A stretch of 64,000 bases of DNA, taken from Rhyacichthys aspro (taxonomy: Eukaryota > Chordata > Actinopteri > Gobiiformes > Rhyacichthyidae). Made by a program: the position numbers and the translations under genes. The stretch is taken from contig CM072153.1 in NCBI GenBank assembly GCA_036850595.1, forward strand, positions 16,696,169-16,760,168. The letters are read 5' to 3'. This document shows positions 14,700-28,782 of the stretch, piece after piece. The notes below the pieces were generated by a model. That model had not been told where the DNA came from and searched no databases. It saw nothing but the letters and a program-made list of their open reading frames with translations. The first letter of the stretch is position 1. Every line of letters starts with the position of its first letter.

Positions 14700-14854
14700 C
14701 TTCCTCCTCCACTCCCAGAGCGCTCCACCCTCCCACTCTCTCTCTCCTTGTGTGCCTCCGTCTCCCACCCATCTTCGGCCCCCTCCCTCCCTCCACTCTC
14801 CCCCGTCTCCAGTGCAAATACACTTCCTTGCCGTGTTGGACATCTGATGAAAAA
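14700..14854 (+). ncRNA. Weak candidate noncoding exon, pyrimidine-rich
   Basis: A strongly C/T-rich tract on the + strand runs into a donor of the form GAAAA|GTGAGTGG, last exon base 14854. The surrounding 14400-15200 region is GC-richer than its flanks and resembles a promoter neighbourhood. No protein family is recognisable in any frame. This could be a first exon of the let-7 host transcript or simply a promoter-like island. Confidence 0.18.
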
Positions 14855-16158
14855 GTGAGTGGTTGGCGCGCTCCTCCGCACCTCCTATTTCATCATCAGC
14901 GGAGCTCCTCTGCCTTTACTGTGCGCTGGCTGCCTCCAGTCTCCTTCCACCGCGCTGCTTTTCTCCCTGTTTGGCTCGCACTCCTCTTTCTGCTTCAGCC
15001 ACACGCAAGGGGGAGACTTAAGCTCTGCGAGGGGAAAAAAAGAAAAAAGTCTGCTGCTATTTCTACAGTCAGGGCCTCCCCACAGCCCGCCCTTCATAGA
15101 CGGAGCTTTTTTCACTCACTACTAGCTGGATTTTAACCCTCTGCCTCCAACTAGCTGCACAGCAGCTCTTCAAAACCTGGCAACAAGTTGCTTTTTAGGC
15201 CTTTTCACACTTTTGCCGCAATGACTTTTGAACCGTACTGGACTTCTAAAGCTGCGCTTTATATTTTGTGTAAATTATTTAAGAATTTATTGTACAACTC
15301 TTTTTTATTTCTTTCTCAAATGAAGGGTAGTATTCATTTGATTTATCTGTTTTGCCCGGGATTTTGTTGTGCTCAGGGTCTGCTGTGTGATGGGCCTTGT
15401 TCGATCAGGAGTGGAGTGGCGCTGTTCGGTACAATAACCTGCTTGTGGTCCGGTTCATGGTCCTGATAGTGACTGTGGATTATAAGCAGATAGTGAGCAC
15501 TAACCAAGCGTACAGCACGTGTTTTACAGACACATCTGTGGTCAGCACTAGTCTCTAGCCTCAAGTGCTCGTTGGACCTGCACTTCCTTCACTGAAAAGT
15601 GTGTTCTTCCTTTACTTCCTCCGAGTTGCTCGTGTGTATTTGTTTGTATCGCTCAGCCTGCTCTCTGCTGAGCCACTGAGTAGAGCGCTGAGCCGAGCTC
15701 GTTCTGGGACAGGTGCCAACTGCAAACAAAAGACATGAAATAGCCATAAGAGAAATCGAAATCACAATTGTTTATACTGTAGCAGAGATGTGTCCAGGTT
15801 CCATGTTGTGTTTAACATGGCTACCTTATGTCACTATTGCATGTTTGTAAGAAATATTAAAACAGATTTGTGCAGCTAAAGCTGTTGTTAAAGTGGTTGT
15901 TTGAATAGTTTGCGACACTTCTTGTAGTGAAGGCATTTGGCTGAGGCAGAGGGAGGGAGTAATGTGGGAGAGCAGCATATAGACTGCTGAATTATTCATG
16001 TGGGCATCCAGGGCAGGCACCGGACTGGTTGTGCTATTTGCATGCACCAGACATGCTGTTTGTCTGTTTGCTAACATTCCTCATTGAGAGACGTGTTAAC
16101 CAGCAGACGGGCTTAGCTGGAGTCTTGCAGACAGCCTCATGGCCTCCCATTGTTTCAG

Positions 16159-16404
16159 GCCTCAGCAGGCCCGGATCAAGCCCGGGGCAATGAGCTGCAG
16201 CGCAGGCTCGAGGCTTGGAGGCACTGAGGCTCTGGGGCCGGGACAGAGCTGAGCCGGGAGTAAGGAGTGAAGCTGGGACAGAGGCTCAACTGTGGAGGGA
16301 ACACAGCACCAAAACCGGACCTTATGGCTTTTCGAACACAGATGTGGATAAATGTGAGAAGAGCTCCCGCTTGGAGATTTACCTTCTTTGGTCAGAAACA
16401 AATG
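16159..16404 (+). ncRNA. Candidate internal exon of the let-7 host transcript
   Basis: A pyrimidine-ending acceptor (TTGTTTCAG|GCC, exon from 16159) and a strong donor (AAATG|GTGAGTAAT, exon to 16404) enclose a 246-base purine- and GC-rich interval that stands out from its AT-rich surroundings. Its open frames do not resemble a known protein. Position and strand fit an exon of the noncoding transcript that carries let-7a and let-7b. It could instead be a fortuitous splice-site pair. Confidence 0.33.
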
Positions 16405-18403
16405 GTGAGTAATTTGTGTTTTGATGCACCAGTGTGGATAGAAGTTTATCCCGATGATGTAAGAGCACTTGTATAGTAGCACAAAGTTTTCATATATTGT
16501 AGTAATGATATTTTTCAGACACACAAGAACACTTACAATGCTTTTGCTGCACTGATAAAAGCATTGTAACTATCTATGAAAACGTCTTTGCATCACTTCC
16601 CAACATCCAGATGTAATAGTTTCAAAATGTTACTGTGTTACATTTTTGTTTATTCTATGTTGCGGGCTACAGTTGTAGAGGTTTTCCACGAGGGATGCGC
16701 TTCAAAGTCCTATGGAGTATAGGACGAGAGGAACGCGGTGTACTACTCGTTTACTCTTTTCGTATTTTTAAAAGTCCACTTGGTTTTGAACCGAACACAA
16801 TACATCTCTGTTAAGGTGATGTGTTTTTTACCTTTTTGTAAAAAATTTATGAATAAAGATGATAATACAGACTCACGCAGTTTTATTTGTATTATAAGTC
16901 CCCATAAGTGCATCATTTTTCAGTTTAAATCTCAATTCGCGGATTATTTGAGGATTCATACTATATTGACAAACATGGTTGTTTTAGTTTATGCTGTAGA
17001 AACTGTCACAAACACATTTTTTATACTTTAAGAAATAAATTAACATTTTAACACATTTTAAATAAAAAATATTTTTTAACATAAAGCGGCAATTGATTAT
17101 AAAATTACTTTGTGGTTTTTGGTTATAACTTTTCTAGACATTTTTGCACAATACACATAACGCTCAATTTTCACTAAAACAGCTAAAATCACTGTTGGCC
17201 TGATTGGGGTAAATGAGGACTTCATTCAGATTTATTTATTTATTTTACTTTGGTTAATGATATAAGCTCAAGCTTAGGAGTTTACCTTTGTCATAGAATG
17301 AGACATACGACTTTTCGGCCATTGAAGATTTTCTATTTGTTTTTACCTCAAGTTCTACCTTTCCTTTTTGTCCTCAACATGAGTCTATACTTGTCGTAAG
17401 TGTCCGGTGACCAGTGGACACATGGTTTTGGCTGCACCCCCAGGCCTCTGTGGCATGGCATGGCAGTGGTCCAGGGGAATGGTGCACGGTGAGAGGCAGA
17501 TGGGAGAGGCTGGTGTCTGTTTGAAGTGAATACCTGAGCAGGCCCTCAGCACTCTCACACACTCAGTGTGTTCAGCTTGGGCTTCAGTGCAGAGGCACTT
17601 GGAGAAAACCTGGTGTATTTTATTATTCTATGATCATTTACAAATGTCTTTAACAAATGAAGATGGAAGATACAACAGTTATCTTCTTGATGTTGTGATG
17701 GAGAAGTGTGTGTGTGTGTGTTTCTGCCGGAGAGTGTGTGCGGTGTTTTCTCTTTTAAAAAACAGTACAAAAGTCACCCAATTTTCTCTAAAATGTGCTG
17801 TTTATTTTAAATCTAGTGCTCTAGTAACTTTAGTGTTAGTTGTGTTTTTAGTATTTCCTTTGAGCTATATTTCCACTTAAAAAGCAAAGCAAAAAAAGCA
17901 AAAAAACCCAAAAAACCTTCTCTGAACTTGAACCTGAACTTGAACTTTAATGCTGGCTTTGAACTTGAACTTGAGAAACATAATGATCTCAACTGTTTAT
18001 TTAGCTTTTTTTTTTTTTTGTCAAAATGCAAGAGAAAATCAATGAAACTTTAAACTTCTCCACTATACCCAGAAGCTCATTAGAAAATACACAAAGGACA
18101 GGTATTAATCCTTAAATGAGAAAACTGCTTTATTCCATGATTGTTAGTAAAATTAGTTGTGACTTAAATATCTTACACACATATTTTTGCAGATTTTATT
18201 TTTTCCTGTCCATGTGTGCATCGAGTGTGCTGTATTACACTTTATTTGGTTTAGTAATTAACATAAGGTCAAAGAAAAAGGAAAAGCCTCCACTCCAAAA
18301 CCTGAAGATTGTCATATTTTAGTTAGTCTTTAGTTAGTCTTTAAAAACAACTAAAAATATGGCCAAATCGTTTTTTTAACTGTAATTACACTGTATTATA
18401 TGG

Positions 18404-18405
<2 letters not shown>

Positions 18406-18437
<32 letters not shown>
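18406..18437. repeat. (TG)n microsatellite
   Basis: An uninterrupted TG dinucleotide run of about 16 units. Confidence 0.95.
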
Positions 18438-18439
<2 letters not shown>

Positions 18440-18706
18440 TCTTGTTGCATGTTGCTTTTGAAGTCTGTTATAAATGTATTCAATTTTTTATCTAAAATAT
18501 CATATTTATAAAATTTTCATAAAGTAGTTACAAGAGTAAGATAAGTGTATTACATTTTTTGTGTATTTTTTTATTTATTTATTTAACCACACATACTTAT
18601 TTTCAAACTTACATACGTAAGAACCAGAACAATTTAATGTAATTTTTTTTAAAATATATAATTTTACAGTAAGAACAAACTTACCATATTGATTGAAAAA
18701 ACATGT

Positions 18707-18710
<4 letters not shown>

Positions 18711-18751
<41 letters not shown>

Positions 18752-18753
18752 TA
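18711..18753. repeat. (AT)n microsatellite
   Basis: A pure AT dinucleotide run of about 17 units followed by a few degenerate units. Confidence 0.95.
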
Positions 18754-20237
18754 ATGTAGAAAAAACTGCATTTTTTTATTATTTTATACATAAAATATGC
18801 AAGAATGTTTATAGGAGTTTGAGTTGTGTTTGAGTTGTGTGTTGTCCCACCTGTGTATGGACCAGTGCGGGTCTCTGAGCATGTTCAAATGTTGAGTGTG
18901 TGTGTGTGTGGTTTAGGTCATGTGCCAAAGCTCAGCGTATTCTTACTCTGAGTCACAGAGTGTTACACAGCAGTGCAATAAGCCACCGACACACTGCTCC
19001 ATTTGTTAAGTAGCTCAAATGCTATTTAAGATTATGTGATTTGGTTTCATTCATGAGCTTGCTCTGTTGTGGTAAATTTCATCCAATTTCCTTCTGGCAA
19101 ATATGAAATCCACATTACAGCGGTGAGTTGAGGCCAAGTGAACTCTCACTGTAAACATATGTAAATATTCTCAAATACAAAGGAAATAATGTGAGCAGTA
19201 CGTTGTTTTCCTTTTAACAAAGTTTACTTATACATTGTATTGTGTGTGTGAGGGAAAGAGCTGTAAATAATGAGGCCTGATTGACTGTGCTGCAAAGAAA
19301 CACAGAACACACTTCCGGAAGGCAATTTCATGATTTAATTTTTTCTTTCTATAGAATAAAGATGACTGAGGATGTTGGATATTGTATTCTTGCATGTAAA
19401 TGTATAGTACTTTTTAAATTTAATTTAATAATTCTGTTTGTTTCAAAATTAAAATTAAAATTAAAATTAGTATTTCTATTTTAAATACACATTCTCTTTC
19501 TTCACTAAATGATAAATAACAGCAATAATATGATCAAGAGTTTTGTGGTAAATTGAAAATAATGCTACATTATATTATAGTTGTAGTGTTGTTAATATTC
19601 TTGAGTAGGGCCTAACATTTGGGTAGTAGGATGTTCCTTCAAACCTCCCTTTTGTTGGTCAACTGTACAAAGGTCCCAGTGAGTAATAATATGGTACAAT
19701 TGTACTTGGATCTGTGCCAGTCATAAAGGCTTTATAAGTGCTTTTTGGGTCCATAGGCTTTTTTTAATTATGTATTGATACCAATATAGTAATGAAGAAG
19801 GAAAAAACATTGATTTCCGTGTGGTGAGCTACAGTTGAGTCAAACTCCAGTGAAGTGTGGCCCTGAATCTGGATGTGACAGAGCGGATCAATGGATCCAC
19901 AGTGGCCACTACAGGCTGCCTCGCACTCATACAGGCGTACAGTAGGCAGTACAGTAGGGAGGTAGGCCAGGATCTCACACAAACAGTCTTGTACTTCATC
20001 CTGTTTGACACAGAGCATTAAAACACAGTTTTAGGCTGAGGATAGGTGACATTTCCTCATGTGTGCCAAAATGTGTTGGAGGCCACAATGTATGGTTTTG
20101 AGGGCTTTCTCCTGTGTGTATTATGAGTTCTCAGTGTGTTTAAAATGACCACATTTGTGGCTGTATGCCAAAGGATATCTAATGTGTCTGACAGGAAGTA
20201 ATTTGTGAGTGTGAGAATTGTATTTGACTCTGGTTGC

Positions 20238-20643
20238 GTTCACACTGGCATCAAAAGTGGACTAGGTTAGATCTGATTTGGTCATATCACACAAATGACA
20301 TTAGATTGAATCTTTTTTAATCCAATTTGGGCCACTCACACATTGATTCAGCTCTAAATATTAAAAATATTGACTTCAGAATCCATTTAAGTCAGGTGTA
20401 TGCTGTTATTTATAAAAAACATAGTAACAAACCTAATATATATTCCAATTTAAAATGTGATTAAAATACTTTATTTTTTTATTTATTTGTTTTTATTTAT
20501 TCATAAAAACTCCATTACTGTTCAATAACCTTATTTTATTTATTTATTTATCATCCACTTCAACAGCTACATGAGGTCACACTACAAATGATTTGGAAAT
20601 ATCATTCTGAGAAAATCAAGTCACTTTCCCCCTCAGTGTGAAC
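20238..20643. mobile_element. Possible small DNA transposon remnant bounded by inverted repeats
   Basis: GTTCACACTG at 20238-20247 is matched by its exact reverse complement CAGTGTGAAC at 20634-20643, 406 bases end to end. No open frame lies between them, and AT-rich TTTA-type simple repeats fill much of the interior. This is the size and form of a nonautonomous DNA element. I see no convincing target-site duplication, so the boundaries may be wrong or the match may be accidental. Confidence 0.28.
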
Positions 20644-23600
20644 ATTGTCTTAGTTACACAGCTGGAAGAGGTGCGGTACAAGCCCTCCATCCTCTAAATA
20701 AAACTCCCATATGTTGTATGTATTCACGCGTGTGCACTAAAGCCTTCTTACGCTACATACATGGAAGCCATTAGTCCATTACGGCGCTGACTACTGAGAA
20801 TTGGGGTCCATTTTATTCTCCCTGTGTTAATCAGGATGTCAGCTGGGAGTGTCACTTGTAATTTATCCACAAAACCACAGCAGCTCCTCAGAGAAGGTGA
20901 GCACAGTCGTAATGACATAATATTGGAGCAGAGGAAGGTTTTGGGGGGTGACAGATGATGTAGATCCCCCCTTTCCTTTCCTCCCCAGCTTTCACAAATG
21001 GGACTTTTGCTTTACGTTATGGGGCCTTTGGTGAAGGTCAACAAGTTTTTCAGTGGTTTATTTACCCAAGATTTTCTTACACACATTTGAACCTGTAGCG
21101 CAGCAGAGTATTATAATTCAATGCTGCTCATTTAAGCTCATTTCTCGAGGGAATTTGTCAAGCAGAGTGATGTGTTCCACCCAGCCACATTAATAATTTG
21201 AATCATGAAAGTGAGATCCTGTTTTCTTAGCCCCTAAACCACACAAAGTCGAGTTTGTGTTTTAATGACTCTCCGGTCTGTGGTGTTTGCCGTCCGTCAC
21301 ATGTGAGCATTTCTGGGCACACGTCATCGGGGCAGATACTTGTTCTATGAACCTGCCAGCCAAAGTGATATTCCAGATTAAGCTGAGCTCCCGCGCCCAC
21401 TCACTTTTTCTTCTCCAGTGCTCATATATTTTCTGGAGTTTTTTGGGCCTCTGCTGTCGCCAAGGCAATTTAGTCACAAGGAAAAAGTGCAGTATCAGCA
21501 AATGTGTTCCACTAGGAGGTAAAGCTAGAAGTGTTGAGAGGCACCGCCTGCAACTCTTCCATTACCTAAATACTGTAAATGCCTGTCCTCGCTCTGTATT
21601 GTCTCTTCCCTAGTGTTCAACAATACTCATGTAAAGTGTTTGTGTATTTAGTGCATCATACACTTTATCTGACTACCTAACTACACCTACAGCCCTCTAA
21701 AACAGGGTTGTGTGCATTTGCATACACTCTCCCTACTACCTCGATTTCAACTTTTCTAGCCTTGCCAGCCAGACCCATTCACTTGTAAAAATAAAATGGG
21801 TCTAGAATCTCTTTGATTCAAAATAATTTCCAAATGCTTCTGTTTCTGTGATTGATTACGTTTTTCAAATTGTGGTGGTTCAAAGGCAGTTGTTGTGCGT
21901 TTGTTTACACTGTCTCCAGTTCTCTGATTGGTTGTATGTCTGTCCAGGTGCGTTCACAAACAGTTTAATCTGCATCTGTTGGTACTGTCCCCTCAAAATC
22001 CTGCTCAATCTCCAGAAACCAGACAAATTCTGGCCAGACCCTTTTTTTCACTTCTCTGAGGTTCTAGGCCAGCCAAACTATAACACAGCAGATTTAGTAA
22101 GTATTAGTGGCATTTAGTAAGAAAGTTTAAAAAAAAAACAACAAAAAAACATGGTTCTTCATTATAGAGAAACTAACATTTTGACATTTATCTATGCAGT
22201 AAACCTGCAGCCATGTCAGTTGATGTACAATGTATTTGGTGGATGCAAATGTTACCTAGTAGCCTATGCACTTGTACCTTTTGGCAATTTTGATTCCACA
22301 ACTAAAGCCTTGGTGTGATTGGAGTACACAATAGCAAATAGGATAGGGCTGAGCAACCTGGAATCTATGTCCAGACCGCCATCCATTCATTTTTACCTGG
22401 ATCCCAATCAGTGATTTTTTTGCCTCATAATTCAATCATGCTTATACTAATTCCTGTTGTTTCATAGAAGTGTTGTGGAAAAAACATTGTGAATCTGTAT
22501 ATGAGGGATTATTAGTCAATAAGATGCCTATATGTTTCACTTTGTTAAACAAGTATATTCAACCAAGCCACAAAATAATGCAGTTTTATCAGAAAATCAT
22601 AACCTCTTATAATACTCCTTAACCTTCTATATAGTACACATACAGCCTATAATGTATTCTTAAATACATTTACCCTGTACATAATCACCAAGCTTCATGA
22701 GTCATCTACTTGAACATGCTTCACACAAACATACACAAGCAGTCACACAGAGAGTGCAGTGAGTGCACAGCGCAGACATGAATCTGCCTCCATGGGCTGG
22801 AGGAGTAGGGTTACTCATGAGCCTATAAACATGTGCTGGCAGCAGGCCAAGGCACCGCACTGTAATTACAAACGTTAGAAACAATATATAAAAGACCCTT
22901 CCACGGGATGGCTGTGTCCTGTACTGCAATTAGCGTCCTTGTGCAGAATGATCACCCTTAAGCAGCTACTGTGGGGCAGGCTGATTGGGGCAACCTAATT
23001 GGCAGTGTCCTCCTCAGCTTGCCAGAGGACAACTTTAACATTTCTGTGTATCTTTATCTCTTTCTTATTTGTCTACAATCCCAACTTTGACTAATGATGA
23101 CTAACTACCTCTGTTGTCCTTTGTCCCCGTTCACCTCTAAAGCACAGCCCTGCTATCACACGCCTACTTATGCGCCGGCCAACATGTGCACATGTCAAAT
23201 GCAGCCTCGTAAATTAACACTGCGCAGTCTGTACATGCCCTCATGTGTGAGCGTGAACCCAGTGTGCCGCATGTACAGAAAATCGCTTTTTATGCTCACA
23301 AGTACACTGGCACATTCGTCACTTCACCCACGCACATGACACTGGAGCGTTTCAGTTTGACGGCATACCAGAGTGGATGCAGCGAGTGGGTGCTACTGGG
23401 CAAGGCCAAGGCCCTTGGTGGAGCTTGTGTGTTGGTGTTGAGTGAGCATGCAGCAGCCAGAATTGGCCGCTATACAGACCAGCAGAGAGGGTGTGGTGTG
23501 TTACATGTTCCACTAATGAGTTTGCTTGTCCAGGAAAGACAGTGGTGCAAACGTATTAGTAAATATGATACAGAGAGGAGGCCCCACAGCCCCGTGCTAC

Positions 23601-23698
23601 AGAGGCTGGCCTCTAGTATATCCTTCTCTCCATTGTGTCTGCTGTTGAATTGTGGCATTAAAAATTCACTCATTGACGTCTTATTTTTTCATTTGCAG

Positions 23699-23765
23699 GT
23701 TGTATGACTGACTTACATTGGCTGACAAGTGGTACCATGAAACACAGACTAGGAATACAACCCTT
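23699..23765 (+). ncRNA. Candidate internal exon of the let-7 host transcript
   Basis: A very good acceptor (a T-rich tract ending CATTTGCAG|G) sits 67 bases before a strong donor (CCCTT|GTGAGTACC). A small exon with splice sites this strong is unlikely to be a pure accident, though a window of this size does produce some such pairs. It is on the same strand as let-7a/let-7b and about 5.6 kb upstream. It carries no recognisable coding signal. Confidence 0.42.
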
Positions 23766-23880
23766 GTGAGTACCACATGCATAGTTATTTTATTGTCCTT
23801 TGTAATTTTGCAGTATTATTTTGCATTTTATGTACTGTGATGAAGTCTGTAATTAGATTACATTATATTATATGTATATA

Positions 23881-23902
23881 TGTGTGTGTGTGTGTGTGTG
23901 TG
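23881..23902. repeat. (TG)n microsatellite
   Basis: A pure TG dinucleotide run of 11 units. Confidence 0.9.
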
Positions 23903-26671
23903 TATTTGGTTGTATATTTTTATTTTGTATTGTTATTATTATCTCTATTTTTAGTGCGAGTTGACACAGAAATAAATCATATAACCATGATATTGTGCTT
24001 TTTGCCATTTAAAGAGCCAATGGTTTGTTAGCACACTAAATAAAAAAATAAAAATGTATGTACACGCACAGAAAACAATTTTGATTGAAGAGTGCGAAAT
24101 CTTGGGTCCCTTTGCGCCTGGGCCTGAATCAGTTAGAAAATGGCTTCCACTCTCTTCCTTCCAGCGCTCTGCTCCCACCGCCATTTTGTGCTTTGCTGCC
24201 AAACTAGTCAGGTAGCAGGATGAGAAAGATCAACTAAAACAAGTGCAACTGGTGGATTCAACAAGGCAATTGTAAAAAGTGGCAACAACTGGCGAGAAAA
24301 GATGACATAGTGTGCATGGCAGAATAGTAATAGTAAAACTAATTCCTATGGAAAGAGTAGCTCTGGATTGTTGCTTGCTGACTACATACAAACAGGCATC
24401 CTCCCCTTTGGCCTGCTCCCAGCTTTTCTTCTCAAAGGGCTGACCTTGGGTAGATGCCATAAACAGTTCTTTTCCAATGGGGCAAATGTGCTGGCAGTGT
24501 CCACAGCTGCATGACCCCCTTTCACCCTCTTTCCACTATACCACCATTAGTCTCCAGCAGCCTGGCCCTATAGTAACGCCATCTGCACACTTACTATACA
24601 CCAGAGAGAGTGCATGGATAAGCTCTAACTACAGATAATCTACCTGCTTCCAGCTGGCCAGCAGCTCATAGTCTCAACCTTTATTGTGTTGTATCGTGAA
24701 CTTAGTAACCCCAACCCCACCCTAGAGCCTCCAGCTACTGTAGCTAGTTGCCCACAGCTTTGGAATCCTGTATGTGGCAGGCATTTGATTACATGTGCAG
24801 AGGTTATTAAAGGCCTCTTATCCACTTACCTCTAAACTGCAGATACAGTGTCAAGATATTTGCTCAAGTACAATATCTAGATTGGCCTATTGCTAAACTA
24901 ACTCAACTCTAAGATAAGGTAGTCAATATCATACAGTTGTGAAGTAAATGCACAACTTCAACCCTGTGTGTGTCTTGCTGCACATTTCTGTGGCTCATCA
25001 CGTTAGCAGACAATTGGCTAATCTCTGTGATGGTTTAAAGGAACGCCCATAATATTTGCTTGTCTGTTGATAGCCCTCTCCCAAACACACCACAGTCTGT
25101 TGGAAAGCACAAGTAATGCTTTAAATACTGCCACTGTATCAGTGCTGGTGTGAAACTGATTTAGACTCTATGTGCAAAATATAGCAGAGGTCCCTCTAGC
25201 AGGAGGACCTGGCCTATTTAGGCCTGTCACAGACAGGCTCCCATTGACACAGACACACAGTGACTCTGCTAACAGTTCAGAATACAGTCTGTCCCCTTTG
25301 GCTCCCCACTCCTTAATCTGGCCTTGTGTTTGCATATGGGACATAGTGGCCTCTATATTGTGTTTGTGGAATGAATTATGAATGCTATTGCATAACCATG
25401 GCTTGTTTCTGGGGCATATCTCTACAGTATCTACCCAGAGACCAAAGCATGAATACATTTAGCCACCCTAGACCTCTTGGAAATGATACTGTGAAGCTAG
25501 CCTGCCTGCATTTGTTTATGATTATATGGAGCAGATGGCCATGCAACATGGTCTGCATATCACACTCTGAGTGATTTCCTGGCATGGACACATACAAGAA
25601 TGCTTATAAGCTGAAATGTAGGACTAGTTATACAGAAGAAGTGAATTGATTTTCTCCTTCTGTAACTTATAGAACTATTAGATCTCATCTGAGTATATTA
25701 CTGTATACAGTATTTACGTTGGCACCAGGCCTGGAACTATTGGCACAAACTGACAAATCAAGGTTTTCAACTGTGGTGTTTTGAGGTGTAACTGCTCGCC
25801 AGTGTACTGGGTCTGACTACAGCCAGCTGTAGCCTCGAGGTAACAAGCTCTTCAAGGTTACACTCTACAGATGCCTGTCTGTCTCCTCTGGTCCTCTGTC
25901 TGTCAGCTGAAGTTCATATCCAGGCAGAAAGGTATTTGTCCCACTGGCTAAATATAGATGGCGACAGATGCAGCTTGATGGGGCAGTGCCCAAACTGAAA
26001 GGGGCCCTGTGGACAGGCCAAAGCAGAGCTTGGGATGGAGAGTGTCAGGACTGTAGACTTAATAGATAGGGTCACCACAGGTCAGCAGCCACATGGTTCT
26101 GAAAGTTTCTCCAGCCTTCAGAAGCATGCTGATAAAGACTATAGTAATGATCATTTGTGTGATTTCATATTTTTGGTGTATAATCGTTTATTTTGTGAAG
26201 TGAAAGAGTGCATAGTATACAATGACCATTCACTAAAGAAACAAAAAATCAAAGAATTATGGTCCACACTCACAGAACAAAAGAAAGTGTCCTTGGATTA
26301 ATTAACAGTCATTCATGACTTACGTATTCATGAATGACTCATGTCGTATTTCTCCATCTATATTTGTGAGTCTTTGTTTGAAAAAGAGCATCACAGTAAT
26401 TAGAACTGAGTGTCCTCCAACTGTAATAGACACCTGTGAGCCCTTCATAAACAAGTCGTTTCCATGTCGACGCATGTATGGCAGTTTTTCTGCTGTGCTT
26501 CACGCAGCCATCTCTTGCACACACATTAACGTGTGTATATGCATGTACATGTGACATACTGTACAAGGGAGATGAGAAGCAGCTGGTAAGGTTGGACTGG
26601 CTGGTCATGGGTGACCCCTGCTGTGTGCCCTGTCATTACAATGATTGGGGTCATTTTTTTTACCTCTAAAG

Positions 26672-26760
26672 ATGGGGCCGGGGGCCACTCTGGGATCAGC
26701 CAGCTCTGCCTAATCCAAGCCTCTTCACCTGGCATGTTTATAGCTCCAGTGGAGGATGAG
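26672..26760 (+). ncRNA. Weak candidate noncoding exon
   Basis: A T-rich tract ending CTCTAAAG precedes a G-rich interval that ends at GATGAG|GTGAGGCGG. The acceptor uses AAG, which is less favoured than CAG or TAG. It is listed because it lies between the two better candidate exons of the let-7 host transcript. Confidence 0.15.
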
Positions 26761-27483
26761 GTGAGGCGGGGGGTGGCGTGCCGTGGCTGGGCCGGTTCAT
26801 CTCACAGCCTGACAGGCCGACACACAAATTATGCACAGAGGCGTGAGTACATATGCACTTCACACATGTGCACATGCTGGTCCATGTCAAATAACACAAA
26901 TCCAAGGATGCATATTATACCAAGGTTCACTCATATGCAAACACTTTCATAAACACATCTATAAACTGTGCTCACATACAACCCCACAAGGTCTGCGATC
27001 CCAATATCTGGCTAATGCAGGGGTGACAGAGAGGTCAGCCTGTCTGACTTTGAGCAGAATCCCCCTGTGGCCTGCCCCAGCCATCCCCCCTGGCATGTGT
27101 AACAGGACCTGTCCATGCTGTCTCTCTCTCTCTCTTACACTCACTGCCCCCTGCCCCCCAACCCCCCTTCTCCACACTGTCTCCCTACTGGCCATGGTAT
27201 AAATAGATGGGTCATGCTTGCTGCATTATCCTGAAGAGGCTATGTGAAGGTGCAGAGGCCATGCTTCACTTTATAAATCTGGATTTCTGCTGTCTTCGCC
27301 CAGACACCTCTTTACATATCCAGGCTGTGAGTTTACATTGATCTGACATATGCATATGTATAGGATCACATATGAATCAGTGAAAGCATCATGAAAGTGA
27401 AAGCATTGTCACCACAGAAAAAAGGACGCAGCGCCTTGGAATCTGTTGTTCATTTACATAGAGTATAGTATAGAATGGTGGAG

Positions 27484-27510
27484 TATATATATATATATAT
27501 ATATATATAT
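27484..27510. repeat. (TA)n microsatellite
   Basis: A pure TA dinucleotide run of about 13 units, followed by a T homopolymer. Confidence 0.9.
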
Positions 27511-28782
27511 TCTTTTTTTTTTGCTGAATCACCTGCGCCAACCCTAAGAAACAAACCCGCAGATTAAGTTACAAGGTCTTCATTTTGTCGAACTATCAGA
27601 ACAGTGAAAGCCAGCTTTAGTATTGATTGAGCTCGGCTTTGTAGCACTTAGACTGAAGTGTGATTAAATTAAAGTGGCTTTTAAGTCATGTGTACCTTTG
27701 CTGTGGAAGCTGTGAAAATATAAGATACTGTATATGAATATGGTGTTCTGCTGTATTCTTGCTAAAGGTACTGTTATAGTTTTCTGTGTTTATTAGTTTG
27801 TGGATATTGCATTGGCTGATGGTGTATGATTTTTTGATGAAAAGGGTTCTTAAGAGCTAATGATGGACATAAGCTGAAGATGTACATATATTAGTCATTG
27901 GCAACTTGTGTTTACAATAATTCATTTGAGTGGTGCCTGCTGAGTTATCTTTAGAGAAATATGGGTTTTCAAATTGTTGCTAAATCAATTTTTGGTAATT
28001 GCTTAAAGATCCCAAAACCATTTGACTTGTCCACATGTGCGTGTTGTAGTGTGAACATTTTCATGTCTCTGCATGATACCAGCTGATCTCACTTGAAAGC
28101 AGTAGCTTTCTTGGTCATGCTTTCTTTTGGTCAAGACCCCACAGCCATTTACTATATTAGATTGAAGTGTGTCCAGTCAGCAGAGTGAGACGTTTGAGTG
28201 TATTGACCTTATGAAGTCTGAGCCCTACACTGCTGAGTTTTTAGCTCGGCTGCCCAATGCAAGTTCACTTGAATGCTGATAAGCTAGATTTGCATACTAG
28301 ATTTTACTGTTACTTTTGGCTTGGATTGAAATTAGCTCAAATCTACACTAAATGCTTTGTTTTAAACATTTTTCTCAGCACGCTTCTGCATTTTGTCTGA
28401 ATGCTTTGCCTGTCAAAGTGCATACTCTACTTACAGTCTGCTCACAGAGTGCAGTATTGTAAGTAAGCCAGTGTTGAATAATGCACAACCTTTAGACCTC
28501 CTACTAAGCTGACACAATGCAGCTCATGGCTGCAGACAAACAAGAAAATGTCTGTATTGTAGCTGTATGTTTTTACTGTGCTTCAGTCACAATCATTTTA
28601 TCAGAAAGGCATGTGCCAGCAAAACTGACCTCAAACGGCCACAGTGTTCATAAATATAAAGGGGCATACATACAAAAGAAGGCCAACAAAGAACCTGGTC
28701 AGTGGGGTTTTTTTTAATGTTGTGTAACTTTAATTCCTGTATTTTTTCGGACTTAACATTGTTTTCTCTAAGGATTTTTCAG

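Larger units (their letters stand above)
16405..23698. other. Noncoding stretch with microsatellites
   Basis: No gene was identified on either strand. The stretch contains a (TG)n run at 18406-18437, an (AT)n run at 18711-18753, an AAAATT tandem around 19446-19470 and a GAACTT-type degenerate tandem around 17920-17975. A pair of perfect 10-base inverted repeats at 20238-20247 and 20634-20643 may bound a small DNA transposon. Confidence 0.4.
23766..28782. other. Noncoding stretch, probable host-transcript intron
   Basis: No protein gene was identified. Features seen are a (TG)n run at 23881-23902 and a (TA)n run at 27484-27510. A weak exon-like interval at 26672-26760 has a T-rich acceptor ending AAG and a donor GATGAG|GTGAGG. 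The open frames in this stretch lack protein-family signatures. Confidence 0.4.

Noticed and set aside
23243..23707. Open frame of 154 codons on the + strand
   Set aside because: It has no recognisable domain or conserved motif, and its 3' end overlaps the better-supported small noncoding exon at 23699.
11688..24190. A shared 13-base word, CCGCCATTTTGTG, at about 11688-11700 and 24178-24190
   Set aside because: Dozens of 13-base coincidences are expected by chance in a window of this size, and the flanks do not match.
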